Shown: piece after piece, positions 11,080 through 22,649 of the stretch
Numbering within the stretch: position 1 is the first letter of the stretch
How the letters are laid out: each line of letters begins with the position of its first letter
DNA from: Moniliella sp. 'wahieum'
Taxonomy: Eukaryota > Basidiomycota > Moniliellomycetes > Moniliellales > Moniliellaceae
DNA: 64,000 nucleotides
Reading direction: 5' to 3'
Assembly (NCBI GenBank): GCA_003971905.1
Contig: RSEE01000004.1
Coordinates: 186,001-250,000, forward strand
Made by a program: the position numbers and the translations under genes
The notes under the pieces: generated by a model
What the model saw: only the letters and a program-made list of their open reading frames with translations
What the model was told of the DNA's origin: nothing
Databases searched by the model: none

Positions 11080-12604
11080 TTACTCCTCATCGGCGGTAAG
11101 CCAGATAAAGAAGTTGCGGGCAAACCAGTCGGGGGCATCTCGACCAAGAGATGGAATACAGTCGCAATAACGAGGGCCAGGGGCACGCAGGCAAGAACTG
11201 GGCAGCGACGATGGCGCCTGATCCCGTAGCGTGACCAGCGACGGACATGTGCTGCCAAATCAGCGGGCCGAGCGATTGGAAAATGGCGCCCTCGACAAGG
11301 AAGAGAGAGTAGGAGATGCGGCCAAGGAAAAGGAGAACAGGGTTGTTGGCAAGAGTGCGCGAGCGGAACCAAACATCTCAAGCAGGATCATTGCATTAGC
11401 CGCAACAAACCAGTCGTCGATACGCGGGTAGCCGGTCGCGGAGGGGTCAAAGTCGGTCCAGAGCAAGCCCGTCTGCGAGTTGTCATGCGCAACCCACTCG
11501 TTCCGGTGGTCTGGCGCCGCATCGCCGAACACATACTTGAGCATCACGCCCACACACAACCAAAATGCCGGAATAGTCCAAGCAGGAATGACGTTGAATA
11601 GTTTCTTGGTCCCCAGGGACCCGAGGTCGTACACAACCACGGCCTCGGCCAAAAAGAGACCGGTAAGGGAGTAGTAGGCAAAGTTGCCAAGCCACCAGGA
11701 CCAGATCCAAAGGATCGCACCAAAGATAAACTTGGGGTAGCCACGAACGTAGGGAAGCATAATCGCAAAAGCGTACACCGAGTACGACTGAATGAAGTTA
11801 CGCGTTACAGTCCAGAGGACACCACGGGGTGGGAAGAAGTCCATGGGCACAGTGTTGATAGCGTTGGAGTTGTCAAAGACATACGCAGTCAGTGAGTCCA
11901 AGTAGTTCAGCACGCTCTTCCACTTGGCTGCCGGGCGACAAAGGTGTTGTTCAGGGCATAAGAGAAGGGCTCAGCGGCACCAAAGGCATTTTGAGAGGCC
12001 ATGATGGTCACAATTGCTAGGGCAACAGCCAGAGGGAAAAAGACGCGGATGGGCGGCGGAAGGCGGCGCCAGCAATGGAGGTGTTCGTGCGGCGCTCAAT
12101 GAATGTGTGCACGCCGACACGAGCCGCAATAAGGAAGAAAAAGGTGGACTGCAGCGTGCCATCCCACAAGAGCGGCTGGAAGACCTTGCGAACAGTGCTC
12201 TGCCACTGAGGCGAATGCTCAAGAAGGGAGCTGGGCGCACGTTAAACTCATCCGTGTCGGTTGCAATGGCTGCAAAGGAAATCGAGTCAGTCAGTGCTTC
12301 GCCGGCAAAGAAAGGGGATGCAGGGGCATACCGGCGCCAAGAGACGGAAAAAGGCCCAGAGGCAGACCTCGAAAGCGATGAGGCCGCGCAGTGCCTGGAT
12401 GTAGGGCACGCGTTCCGAGTAGGAACGGCCGTAATCGTGGGCAGTGTCGTTGGTAAAGGCAAAGGGAGTCACGCCAGTCAGCTCGGCAGTGGTTTCGAGC
12501 TTCTTGTACCCCATTTCGGAGATGGGGCCGGCCATGGGCTCGACAGGCTGGGCCGGAGTCTGCTGCTGGACCTCGGACTTCTCCCGCAGCTTGGAGAGAG
12601 GCAT
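11080..12604 (-). CDS. Membrane acyltransferase, acyltransferase-3 family
   Basis: This is a polytopic membrane protein of the family that transfers acyl (usually acetyl) groups to sugars, lipids or antibiotics. The start MPLSKL (12604) leads to a hydrophilic N-terminus. Then comes the family signature near YIQALRGLIAFEVCLWAF (R-G and hydrophobic helix), a 62-nt intron (12331-12270), and a segment LLWDGTLQSTFFFLIAARV followed by FIERRT. Several Trp/Tyr/Phe-rich helices follow (about 11850-11550), including ILWIWSWWLGNFAYYSLTG. The frame must be changed near 12200, 11930, 11340 and 11180. The most likely C-terminus is WFARNFFIWLTADEE, ending at 11080. It diverges from the GT2 synthase across 3.2 kb, which suggests joint regulation and perhaps O-acylation of the synthase product; that link is inference. 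Confidence 0.8.
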
Positions 12605-12890
12605 GATGATGGTGGGGGTGGGGGTGGTGGGGTGGACGAACGAGCTGGGTGGGGTGGGTGGGAGGAGGTTTTGGCTGTGGTGGGCTGGCTGCTGCCAATG
12701 CCCGCTGCTCGTGGCTCCTACGCCGCATGGGGGGCCTACGGGCGCAGGCAGCCACACTGGCCCCAGGCTGTCGTCTCCTGGGGTGTCCGACGCAGCGGCA
12801 GTGGCGCCGTGCGAGACCGCTGCGACGGGTGAGGCCGAGTGTGCTATCTGACGCATGATTTGCGACAGAGGGGCCACAATCGGAGATGGG

Positions 12891-13000
12891 TGATGCATGA
12901 TGCATCCAAGCTTTCAAGCGGCAACTTCGTGGCCGCAGGCCTCTCAGGATCTCAGGCCCTCAGCGCTCAGCCGCTGATCCTAGTGGATCTGAGATCTGAC
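12891..13000. repeat. Word array with TGCA, GATC, GGCC and GCGC cores
   Basis: TGATGCATGATGCATCC occupies 12891-12907. Between about 12945 and 13000 the words CTCAGGATCTCAGGCC, CTCAGCGCTCAG and CTGAGATCTGAC follow each other, the core changing at each step. Confidence 0.65.
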
Positions 13001-14210
13001 ATGTGCAGGCGGCAAGTGCGCGCAGATGCGCGCTGGCTGAGCGCAGCGGGTAGTCGACTGCGTCACGCGCCATTTCCGCCCACCTGTGGTGCTCGTTTGC
13101 AGGCAGTATGGCTGGTGCTTGGACAGTGCTTGGGCGGACGCTGTGTGACCGGCGGGACGCGTGACATGGACATGCGGCTGGTATCGATCGTATCGGTGAC
13201 ATGAGACCAGTGACCGGTGACCTGCGCCTCAGATAGTCCCTGCAGGTCCCTGCTCGCGTGGGGGCTTGGGTCATATGCATCACATGACACTGCTCTCGTG
13301 GCTCAGCACCCCCACACCACAGCCCCATGCAACCACACCATGTATCATTCATCGCCCGCATCCTAGCGACGCGTGAAGCGCGACGCCAGCACTCGGCCAA
13401 ATGATGCACAGACATGATGCGTGATGTGTGATGCATGATGTGCCGCCCTGACGCATGATGTTTGTTGCATAATGTGTGATGTCATATAGGTGACTAGGTG
13501 ACTGCGCCAAGCCAGCCGCACAATTTGAGATTCTGATATCCGAGGTTCTCAGAATTCACCATTCTGATGCTCGGCGTCAGGCTGAGGCCCTCAGCCTGAG
13601 GCCGGAGGCTAGATACTGGCCAAGCCCCAGGCTTGACAAAGTAATACTCGCCGCTGAATTTCAGTTCACTCAGATCTCAGAACCACACAGCTGTGCAGAG
13701 TGATGTGTGACGCGTGACGAACGTACGAGTGACAGAACCGATTGAGAACGTTTGAGGCGTTGTCGTGTTGTCTGCTGTCCAAACCCTTTGGTACTTTTGA
13801 TCCCCACCGGGGGCTTGTCGTTTCGCTTCTGAAAACGGAAACGGCATTGTGTCATCCTCTGCCTGCCCCCCGCCCCCCCCAGATCCCCGTGGCTTCCGCT
13901 GTACTTGCCATGTTCTCCATGTGCATTGGCATGATTGATAGTCCTCGCCCACAACAGATGCACAGGGAGAGACCCCACGATCGCACGTCGAACGTAGTGA
14001 AATCCGCGTTACACCCTGGACTGATAGTGCAGAGTACTGATATAACGCGTAACGATAGCAGATGCATACGTTGGACACTGTTGAAAAAACCCCAAGTGGC
14101 AAGACTGGACAAGAGCCTGTCACATGTCCGCTGTCCGCGTTCAGCGCCACCAGCCACACCAGCAACACATATGAGCGAAACAGTATAAGCTACTCAGATA
14201 TCGATAACCG

Positions 14211-14242
14211 TCAAGCTTCAAGCTTCAAGCTTCAAGCTTCAA
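14211..14242 (+). repeat. Four tandem TCAAGCT heptamers
   Basis: A perfect 7-nt tandem repeat (TCA + AGCT), four copies followed by TCAAATT, which is the same word with AATT as core. Confidence 0.85.
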
Positions 14243-15759
14243 ATTCGTCAAACCGAGGACACGTACGATCGAAAACGTAGACGGTAGCTTTTACCGGTTA
14301 CCCACCTGATAAAACCTGCCGGCTTTAACGAAAACAGGCACGTTGGCTTGGTGCCCCAGCATACCCCCGCTTGGCAACTGTGGTGTCTGTATATAGTCAC
14401 CGTAGTGTGATCGGTAAGCGCTAAAACGCGTCGGTCAGCGGTGTATATGGTAGTTTTTCGCACTGTATAATGTCCACGGCGCCAGTGAACCCCACGCCGC
14501 AGCCACTCCCACTCTGTACGCCCATCGTGCATCGTCTGTAGAGCCCACATTGTGCGCTACCCATTGCAAACCTTATCGTCCTCCGCCGGCGCCTCTGCCC
14601 CCTATTTAATACTATGGACGGGTGCGAGAGAGCCTTCTTCCATGTGGCTCAGCGCTCGGTTGCTCATACGCTCTCTCAGATACTCACAGAATCCATATGG
14701 TCTTTTTTGGCCCCACCTTCTCTCCTGCGTGCTTACAATTGCTGAACGCACGCCGCCGCTGTGGGGACCGCGAGCGAGCAAGCTCTGCTCTGCAACGAAA
14801 AGCCGCACACCAAGTTGCGAGCGGCCAACAGTTCGTTGTCGCGGTAGTGCGCGTAGCGTTCAACCATTCTGTACCAGTATTATACTAAGGCAGTGTATAC
14901 TTGGCAGGCGGGGGGTTGATGCGGTTGATGCATGTGACGCGTTGACGCAGTTGTTGCGCTAGGGCTAAATGCTGGGCTGATGCACTGATGGCGCTGATGC
15001 ATGATGCCCAACGCATATGTTCTGTTTGATCGATGATCGATGACCGGGATGCGGTACCGTATCGACGTATCGACGACCGGCTGATCATGCATCATGCATT
15101 GTGCATCCTGAGCTATTCAACGTTCAACCATCCACCGTTTGATAATCTCGTATCCGAACTATGCACTGCTCCCAGAGCCGGATCACCGGATCACCACCGC
15201 CTCCATCGAAATCGGCGGCGATGGGACGCGGGATGAATGTGATGAACAAGTGCGGACGATCGATGACGATAGGTGGACTGTCCCAGTCCTCTGTCGGAGA
15301 GCACCACCAGCCGAGTGCAAGCCATTTGACAGAAAAACTTGCGAATGAGCCGGTGACCGTGACTAGGTGACTAGTGCCCGATGATCTGGTGATGCAGGTG
15401 ATATACCCCGCGTGGCATAGCATCTTGGAGGGCTGGGGGCTGCCTGCGGCGCTCAGTCTGAAGTTCAAGCTTAAAGCTTGAAGTTTTAACGTTTAACTGA
15501 ACGCATCTCGGGTCTCCGGCCACTGGCGTCACCGCGTCACCGGGCGCTGCGGCCAGGGGCATACGTACGTTGGAGCGGTGGCGCCGTGCGGATTAGAGGC
15601 GGGTGGGTTGTGGCGCTGGCAAGGCCCGAGCAGACTGGCTGAGGCCGAGCCGCCCGGTGCGACCCCCGCTGACCCCCCGGGACAGAGAGCGCGAATGTCG
15701 CAAGCGTAACCGCTGACCGCTGATCGATGAGGCAGTGAGAACAGTGCCGGATGTCACCA

Positions 15760-15780
15760 GTCACGCGTCACGCGTCACGA
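15760..15780 (+). repeat. Tandem GTCACGC heptamers
   Basis: Three head-to-tail TCACGCG words 26-46 nt upstream of the proposed start of the GT2 gene. The same block recurs at 44137-44160 and 34132-34148. Confidence 0.8.
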
Positions 15781-15805
15781 GTCACTAGCTTCAGCGCACG
15801 CCTAA

Positions 15806-17579
15806 TTGTGTGTGATACCATTGTGGTTTCAAGCACAGCACGGCACCAGTATCACAGCCCCCTGCACTGGCGCGGAGCAGCTCACTCGGCCAGCACCCTG
15901 GCCAGACAAAAGCAGTTGGTTCCTACACAGCTCCAGTGCCCCACCGGCACTGCCTCTCTCCCCCCCTCGCCCGCACCTAGGCCACCGCCCACCTCGCCTC
16001 AAAACTAGGCGCTGCCAGCCTAACCACCGCCCCTTTTTCCCACCACCGTCTCTCTCGACCTACTGGGACTGCTGCCACGATGGGACTTGGCCGCAGCTTG
16101 ACCGCGCGTCCAACTGGATCATCGGGTGTATGTCCTTCCTCTCATCTACCCTTTGGAGCTCCGCGCGTACTGAGCCTCCGTTGCCGCTCGTAGGGACACC
16201 CATTTCGTTGATGGTCACCATGCCGTCTCAGTGTTCTTCTACATCCTGATCCCACCTGTCCTCAACTCGGCGCTATGGTATACGTACATGGGCATCCAGA
16301 CCTTTGTAGTGTCCACTGTTGAGAGAGGCCATCTCTTCCATCCGCCCTAACGTCGAGTCCCGTCGTGCTCGTCGCAAGGTTGCCAAGGTCGGCTTTCCCG
16401 ATCTCGACGGGGAGGAAAACGAGCACAAGTGCCCGAAGATCGACCTGGTACTTGTCGCCTACCTGCCCAATGAGCGTACATCATCAAGCGCCAGATCCGC
16501 TACGCTATGACACAGATTGAGTACCCTGCCTCGCGTCTGACGATCAATGTGGTGTACAACACCCCCAAACCCATTGAACTCTGGAGACGGAGCTGCAAGA
16601 GATGACAGGCCAGTACGGACACCTCAAGGTCATTTCTGTTCCAAACTCTACCTCCAAGGCCGACAACATCAACTACTTCCTCTCGCTTCCCTCTGACTCG
16701 GAGATTATTGCGATCTTTGACACGGACCACTATCCTTCTCGCTACGCTCTCAAAGGGTCGCCCGCGCGTTCAACAAGGGTGATGTGGACATTATCAAGGC
16801 CGCTGCTGCATCTACAACTACTCCGAGACTTGGATCACCCGCTGATTGCAGCCGAGTTTGATATGATTTACGGTTTCCATCCGGGTCGTGCTCGCTCATC
16901 GTTTTGGTCTTTTTGGTGGATCAAACGGCTATTGGAATGCATCGCTGCTTCGCTCGCTCGGAATGCAAAAGCACAGCTCACTGAAGACATTGACTCACGC
17001 TGCGTGCGATTGTGTGGGTGCACGGATCAAGTACATGCTCAGTGCAGTCTTATGAGACCGCTCCCGAAACAGCAATGGCGTTGCTCAAGCAACGCATGCG
17101 CTGGACTCAGGGTTGGTTCCAAGTTACCCTCCGCCACGCGCCCCTTCTCTTCAGTACGGTGCTTACGGAACGATCAACCCGTCGGCGATGAGCACCAAGC
17201 TCATCTCTCGTGCTGGTCTTCTTCCTCTTGGTTTTCCGTGAGGCCTTCTTTTACTTCATCTCCCAGCTTTCTCTACTGCTTGCCAGTTTCGCCGTGCACC
17301 CGCCTCACCGCTGGCATGAGCTGTACCAATCATTTGAGGGCTTCAAGATCACCGTCTGGCTCTTTGTCCTGAACGCCATCTGCATCATGACAGCCACCGG
17401 CATCACTGCCCGCAACCGGAGCGAGTTCACCTCTGTCTGGGCCATCTTTGCCTTTGGCATCCTCTCCCACCTACTACACCATCGTCACCTTCATGTCGAT
17501 TACCTGCCACTTCCGTGAACTGGTGCAGTATTCTAACTGGAACCCGACCTCTCGTTCGGCTCCGAAGAAGACGACCTGA
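15806..17579 (+). CDS. GT2 family processive glycosyltransferase (polysaccharide synthase)
   Basis: An inverting membrane synthase that would polymerise a nucleotide-sugar at the plasma membrane. After a Pro-rich start comes a cytosolic stretch NWIIG/DTHFVDGHH (intron 16126-16193 splits it), then a first membrane helix (FFYILIPPVLNSALWY). The GT-A catalytic domain follows, with FDTDHYP (about 16717-16735, the D-x-D), a TEDIDS acceptor-site motif (about 16981) and KQRMRWTQGW (about 17087-17116, the Q-x-x-R-W of processive GT2 enzymes). At least three C-terminal membrane segments follow (17210-17500). Cellulose, chitin and hyaluronan synthases share these motifs; the sequence does not show which sugar is used. 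It resembles the fungal GT2 class needed for hyphal growth in some plant pathogens. Several one-base shifts break the frame (for example near 16255, 16480, 16750). The start at 15806 is the best guess in the frame that joins exon 2. Confidence 0.8.
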
Positions 17580-19313
17580 AGCTCTCGTTTGCACTCCCCC
17601 CCCCCCCCTCCCCTCCACTCTCCGGTTTCTTGTCGCCGGTCCTCACTATACGAGGAGCATGCTACGGTCCTACCCAGGTATATTGCCCCTGCTTCTTTCT
17701 CGTGCACGCCTTCGTTCTCGCACCAATGCACCCGCACCTGCTTTGTATTCTTGACGCTACTTTCTTTCTTGTCTATTGTAGCGTCTGCCGGGTCGGATTT
17801 TTGTATTTCTCTCGTTTTCCCCACTGTTGAGATCTTGTCCTGGCCATGACAGGTCGGCCTGAGGTGATGGACAAGATCGTGCCAGCGATCGGTCAGTCAC
17901 AAATATCCCCCACTTCGCCCCGAGGCGCTCGGCGGCTCGGCGATCACAGCTCTTTCTTACAACCTTCCCAAAATGCGAGTCAATTTATAGCCGCTTGCAG
18001 AACGAGCACAGGTGCTCTCCGCTTTGCGACAATAATGCTTCGTGTGCGAATGTATGTGGAAATGGGATACCACAGGAAGACAGACACGCAGAGCTTTCTT
18101 TGCTTGAGAGTGTTTTGGGACGATCCGGGGTCGGGAGTTGCCAATGGGGTGATTTACAGACTTGAGCTTGAGGCCGGTCACTATACTACTATAGTGACTA
18201 GTTTTGCTGGAGCTTTTGCTCGCGAGCGACAATGGCCAGCTTATGTCGCACTCGGATCGTCCTATGCCTCACCGCTCAGGGGCACTCACCCCACGTGGTA
18301 AAAGAAAAACTGGGGTCGCGACCAAAAGTACAAGAAGGCTCGGCCCATTCAGACACGCTCTTGCATGCCCCCACACAGAAAAAAAGGCGAGCCTGTAGTG
18401 ACTATAGCCATAGCGACTATGTAGTGACTAATAGCTATAGTGACTGTCAACATGGGGAAAATCGAGTATGAAACTAAAGTGGAGAGACGTGTGCTTAATA
18501 AGCGTCTACAGTGCCGGGATCGAGGAGAGCAAGGCACCTATATATGCGTGGTTCCTACTATCATATAAGGTTGTTGTGAGATGACACTCTGCGATGGATG
18601 ACCGTAGCCTTGAAAGCATCCTCAATTCTCACTAATATCATATTGTATTGTAGTACACTATATTACGGGACAGAGTTAGCATCTGTGCTTCATCGATGAG
18701 AGGGCTGCGAAATCCTTTGTATTCGAAAATCACCCGATTGCCGCATTCACGAAGGGGCGGAGCGAAGGGAGAACTCGAGCTGTCGCTGTGGTTCCTCCTA
18801 TCCCCTAATTACAGTAGGTTGAGGTGATGCATGATGCCGGGTGATGAGACCTGGAGCCCCGATGGTCCTCGATGATAATGCAATCGCAATCGCACTGGTG
18901 GTGGCGGTGGGCTAAACTCGAGGACAAGCCTACAGCGATCATCGAGCAGCGACTCTCCACAAGGGGCTAAGCTGCGGAACAGGAAAACAGGAGAGAGCAA
19001 CAACAGAATTCCTAGGCCTGAGGAGGAATTGAAGCGACGTTGGCCAAAGCACGAGCCATCACCCGATGGCTCAACATGAGGGAAGCTGATTCACGTATAT
19101 ATATCGCAATTAAACAGACGTGCGACTCTCTTATACAATCCACAACTGAGTATGCGTTGAAACCTGGAATGCATATAGCTGTTGTGTGCGCCACACTCGC
19201 GGTATATATATCAGGACGGTCGCAGTGTCCTCGATGCTTTGGAGAATCCCCCCACCCTGCAATCCCACCACACCCACACCTCGGACCCTCCCGTTATACC
19301 ACCATCAGCTTCG
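17580..19313. other. 1.7-kb intergenic region
   Basis: It begins with a 13-nt C tract (17596-17608) in the probable 3' UTR of the GT2 gene. It contains an array of TAGTGACTA and CTATAG words (18176-18201 and 18392-18446), and a few TGATGCA words near 18827. No gene is seen. Confidence 0.5.
18176..18446. repeat. GTGACTATAG-type word cluster
   Basis: GTCACTATA and TATAGTGAC face each other at 18177-18198. Seven related GACTAT or GTGACTA words lie between 18392 and 18446. This is an AT-richer relative of the other arrays: it keeps TGA/TCA but has a longer core. Confidence 0.55.
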
Positions 19314-21511
19314 ATGCTCGGCCGCTTTCCTTTTGAGATCCTTCTGCAATCGCCACCAGCGGCCCCTTGCACCTCGTGAACTCATCCACCTGTCGTGGAC
19401 TTGCCAAGGTACTCACACCTCCCTCCTGCATGTGCAACCGAAGCATCGCCCTATGCTAGGAAACGCATCTGTAGTATCCACAGGCCTCCATGTCGCATCC
19501 GCTAACTTCTCTGTCCTCATCCCAGGCCTCCATGCTATTGTGCAAGACGAAACGCTGTGGCACCATGCCGCTTTACACTTCTTCTCCATCCTCCCATCCA
19601 TGGCCACCACTCTCCCGAGGCCGCCCAGTTGTGCCGGTTTTGAGGTCCCCCACGCACGTGGCAAGGGACTGCTCGTTGCTTGTGAGATGCTGGAGGAAGA
19701 GTTTGGGTGGACCATGACGGGAACCTCTCTGCGTCCCAAGCGTTCCACCTCTCACCGAACTGGTCTTCGTTCATTCATGCGACGACCCCCGTTGGGCAAA
19801 AGAACACGGTCAACCCCAGACTCACCTCTTACCACCGGTTTTCCCCTCGTGTCCAGTGCAATGCGACTCGTTGCCTGTTGGGTGGTCCAGCTCGCCGATA
19901 CCCACCGTTTGCCTCGGCAACGGTTATGAACCTCCAGCGCCGGAACATTAAAGAGTTTAACGATCCCCGAATTCAGCCACGGGAGGGCATGGTTGTCATG
20001 ACGGAATTGTTTTCAATATACTCACCATCCCACGTCCTCTGGTCTTGCCGGGTGCCGGAAGGAGAAATATTTTACGGCGGGATGGTGCTGGAAGAAGGCT
20101 GGCTTTTGCTCCGGTGGAGGATCGTCGAAATGTCCACGGCCACGGCGTTATCGCGCAGCGGTGGGGTCCAGGAACGTGCGGTAGCGTATCGGGCAAAAGC
20201 ATGCCCCCCTGGAGAGTTTCGATCCCATGAATGCCAAAATTGGGACAAAGTTTATGACGTGCTGTACTTCGGGAAAATTGATGCAGCTGTCGTTCAATAC
20301 CCTTACTTGTGTACCTTGTGAGTGAATCCTCATCCTAAAATGGGAATCGTGCGCACAATTTTGTACCTGACCTGTGGGTAATCGCTGTGAATCTCATCAG
20401 AAGCTACTCACCGAATGACGACGACCAGGCTGAACTCACCACTTACAATCTCCTTACCCAAGAGAAGAGGGATGAAGTGGCACTTGTGAGGCGCGCCGAT
20501 ATTATACTCGATCATTGGAGATTTTATCCTGGCCCCAAAGAACACCTTAGGGTCGATCGGAAGTGGGCCTATGTTTGGACCAAACGTACGTGGATCGTTA
20601 TCGAACGTGCGACTGGCACATGCATTTTCAATTTTACCCAGCTCATGTCGGCCCAAGCCGGAGTGAAGATGTCCCGGTCTTATTTTAGGCTCCAACGCCC
20701 AGCCACCCCTCAAGGTAACTCCTCGTTCCTGAAGACAGCGCCTACATTTCCAGATTTGGACGCAACACGTGAACCTCTGTGGGGGTTTACTGGCTGGCCC
20801 TCATCGGATACCTGGGTCTTTATATTCCACAATAGCACGACGAACTTGGTGCATCTAGTGCTGGTCAAACATTACCGCGCCATATTAGCCCCGCACTCCC
20901 TGAGCCCTGATCCGTGGATGGTGGTCATTGATATCGGCCCACCAGAGGTCTCCAACAGGTGCCTGACCGATTGGGAACGGCGGGATACCATCTACAACAA
21001 ATGCGATCTTGTTCTCGACGATGGCCGAGCTCTTTTGCCTGTCTTGGTTCCCAACTGGCACGTGAAAGTGGCGCAGACACAAAGAGACCGCGGCGTGATT
21101 GGCCAGCACAAACCGATCGGAAGGTCCTCCATTTGGCCTAGGCTTCAGTCTGCAGATCAAGATGTTGTTGGATCGATGCGAATGGTTTTGGTGGATTGGA
21201 AGCATGCGTCGCGGCCAGACGAGATTCGCGTGACTGACCTCCCCCTTCCTGCCATAATGGTGGACGCGTCGAAGTCTGACCCAACAGTGTTGGGCACAAA
21301 CTTTTCCCTTCCGGGCCCATGTGCAGAGGGAACCCTGTGGTTGAGCACCGTGCACTGCACATCTCAATTTGCGCTGTCCTCCAGCCTGCTCACACCGGCC
21401 AGTGCCACCGTCGCATTCACTTCTTTTAGCGGCTCCTTATCGGAGCGCGTAACACATCTATCATCGCAAGTACGTGTACTCTCGTTCCAATTGGCAACGC
21501 AATGTGATTAA
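19314..21511 (+). CDS. F-box protein
   Basis: The protein begins MLGRFPFEILLQIATSG (after a one-base shift near 19350), a typical F-box opening (L-P-x-E-I-L-L-x-I). It continues into HLVNSSTCRGLAK, so it probably recruits a target to an SCF ubiquitin ligase through Skp1. A 117-nt intron follows (19409-19525) and another lies at 20318-20400 (gtgagtg..ctcatcag). The final exon (20401-21511) is a clean open frame of about 370 codons, with many Trp, Arg and Asp residues but no leucine-rich repeats, WD40 or kelch signature I can recognise. This is typical of the fast-evolving C-termini of basidiomycete F-box proteins. The central exon needs a frame change near 19790-19930. No substrate can be inferred. 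Confidence 0.6.
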
Positions 21512-22649
21512 CCCCCGGATTCCTGCTGTGGGATGAAGCCAGAGACACAATCCATGCTGAACACCATCCTCCGAAAACTCGCACCTCTGGACAGCGACGG
21601 ACGCGATGGACTGGGCAAGGAAGCCAGCCAGCCTTATGTGGTGCACTGGGACTGGGGCACGCGGGCACGCGAGTGGCTGAGGACCCATTGAGTGTGCTTC
21701 AGTATACCGCTATCGTGGCACTCTCTGTCCATTGTGGTGGAAAAAATGCTCTGAAATATGATGGTGCAGTGCGGCCGTAACACTGATTAATACCAAAGCA
21801 TGGGAGAGAGTCGATCACCACACCACTTCTGGCCCGCCACAGTTTCCTCAGCTTCTTCTGTTCGGGTGCTCAGACACTCTCAGGCGTCCAATTAGAGCTA
21901 CTGCTCTGTCATCTCCACACTCAAAGTACTAAATATCGTCGTTTTGTCCCATACGTTTTGATATATAGCTCGTTCGTTCGTTAGACATGTGTTGGTCAAG
22001 ATAGTTGTGCTGGCGGCAGAGCAACAGCAGCAAATCCTTAATACCTGTCTCAATCTCCTCCCAAGTGAATAAGTAACCACAATCGAAGGAAATGGGGAGA
22101 GGAAGAGTGTTACACCGAAGAGGGTTCTGATACGTATATGTTTCCCCTTTTTTATAGGAGCAAAAAACTCTCTCCGAGAATTCTTTTTGTAGTGGAGAGC
22201 CACACAATCTGTTCCTCACGCGTAAAGTATCTCTCCCTCGTCTCTCTTCCTTCAAACACGCCTATCGAGAAGTTGTCTTCACGAGCTTGCTGGCATGTGC
22301 GAAGCGTCGTTGTTCCCTTTTTACGCGGTTGCCATATAATTGGAGCCATTAGGACCCAGGCTCTGGTGCCATGGCGGCGACCCCATCTCCCGAGTATGGG
22401 AATAGATAAAAACGGAGAGAGCATAAGCAAAAATACTACTCCCGCACCTGGTCAATCGTCCAGGCCAGCAGCCTGCTGACTGCTGTAATGTTCTTACGCC
22501 CTCGAGGACTTTGTCCCTGGACTCAGGCAAGATTCTATATGCCATCATTGTGGATAACGCCCCAGTGTATATATATCAGTCCCATGGCATGGTATTTCAT
22601 TTGACGCTCGCTTGCTCAAGACGGTCAGAGGGGAAACGAAGAGGCGCCA
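21512..22649. other. 1.1-kb convergent intergenic region
   Basis: It lies between the 3' ends of the F-box gene (+) and the propeller gene (-). I see no gene, array or structured repeat. Confidence 0.45.

Larger units (their letters stand above)
12605..15805. promoter_or_regulatory. 3.2-kb divergent intergenic region filled with word arrays
   Basis: It lies between the starts of the acyltransferase (-) and the GT2 synthase (+), so any promoter elements for both are here. It holds heptamer words with TGCA cores (12891-12907, 13410-13450, 14925-15010), GATC and GGCC cores (12945-12995), CCGG (about 13210), AGCT (14211-14242), TCGA (15026-15047) and CGCG (15760-15780). No gene is visible. Confidence 0.5.

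Noticed and set aside
12890-15790. CRISPR-like or satellite array
   Set aside because: Units are 7 nt, not 25-40 nt, there are no unique spacers and the organism is eukaryotic; no single satellite unit explains the changing cores.
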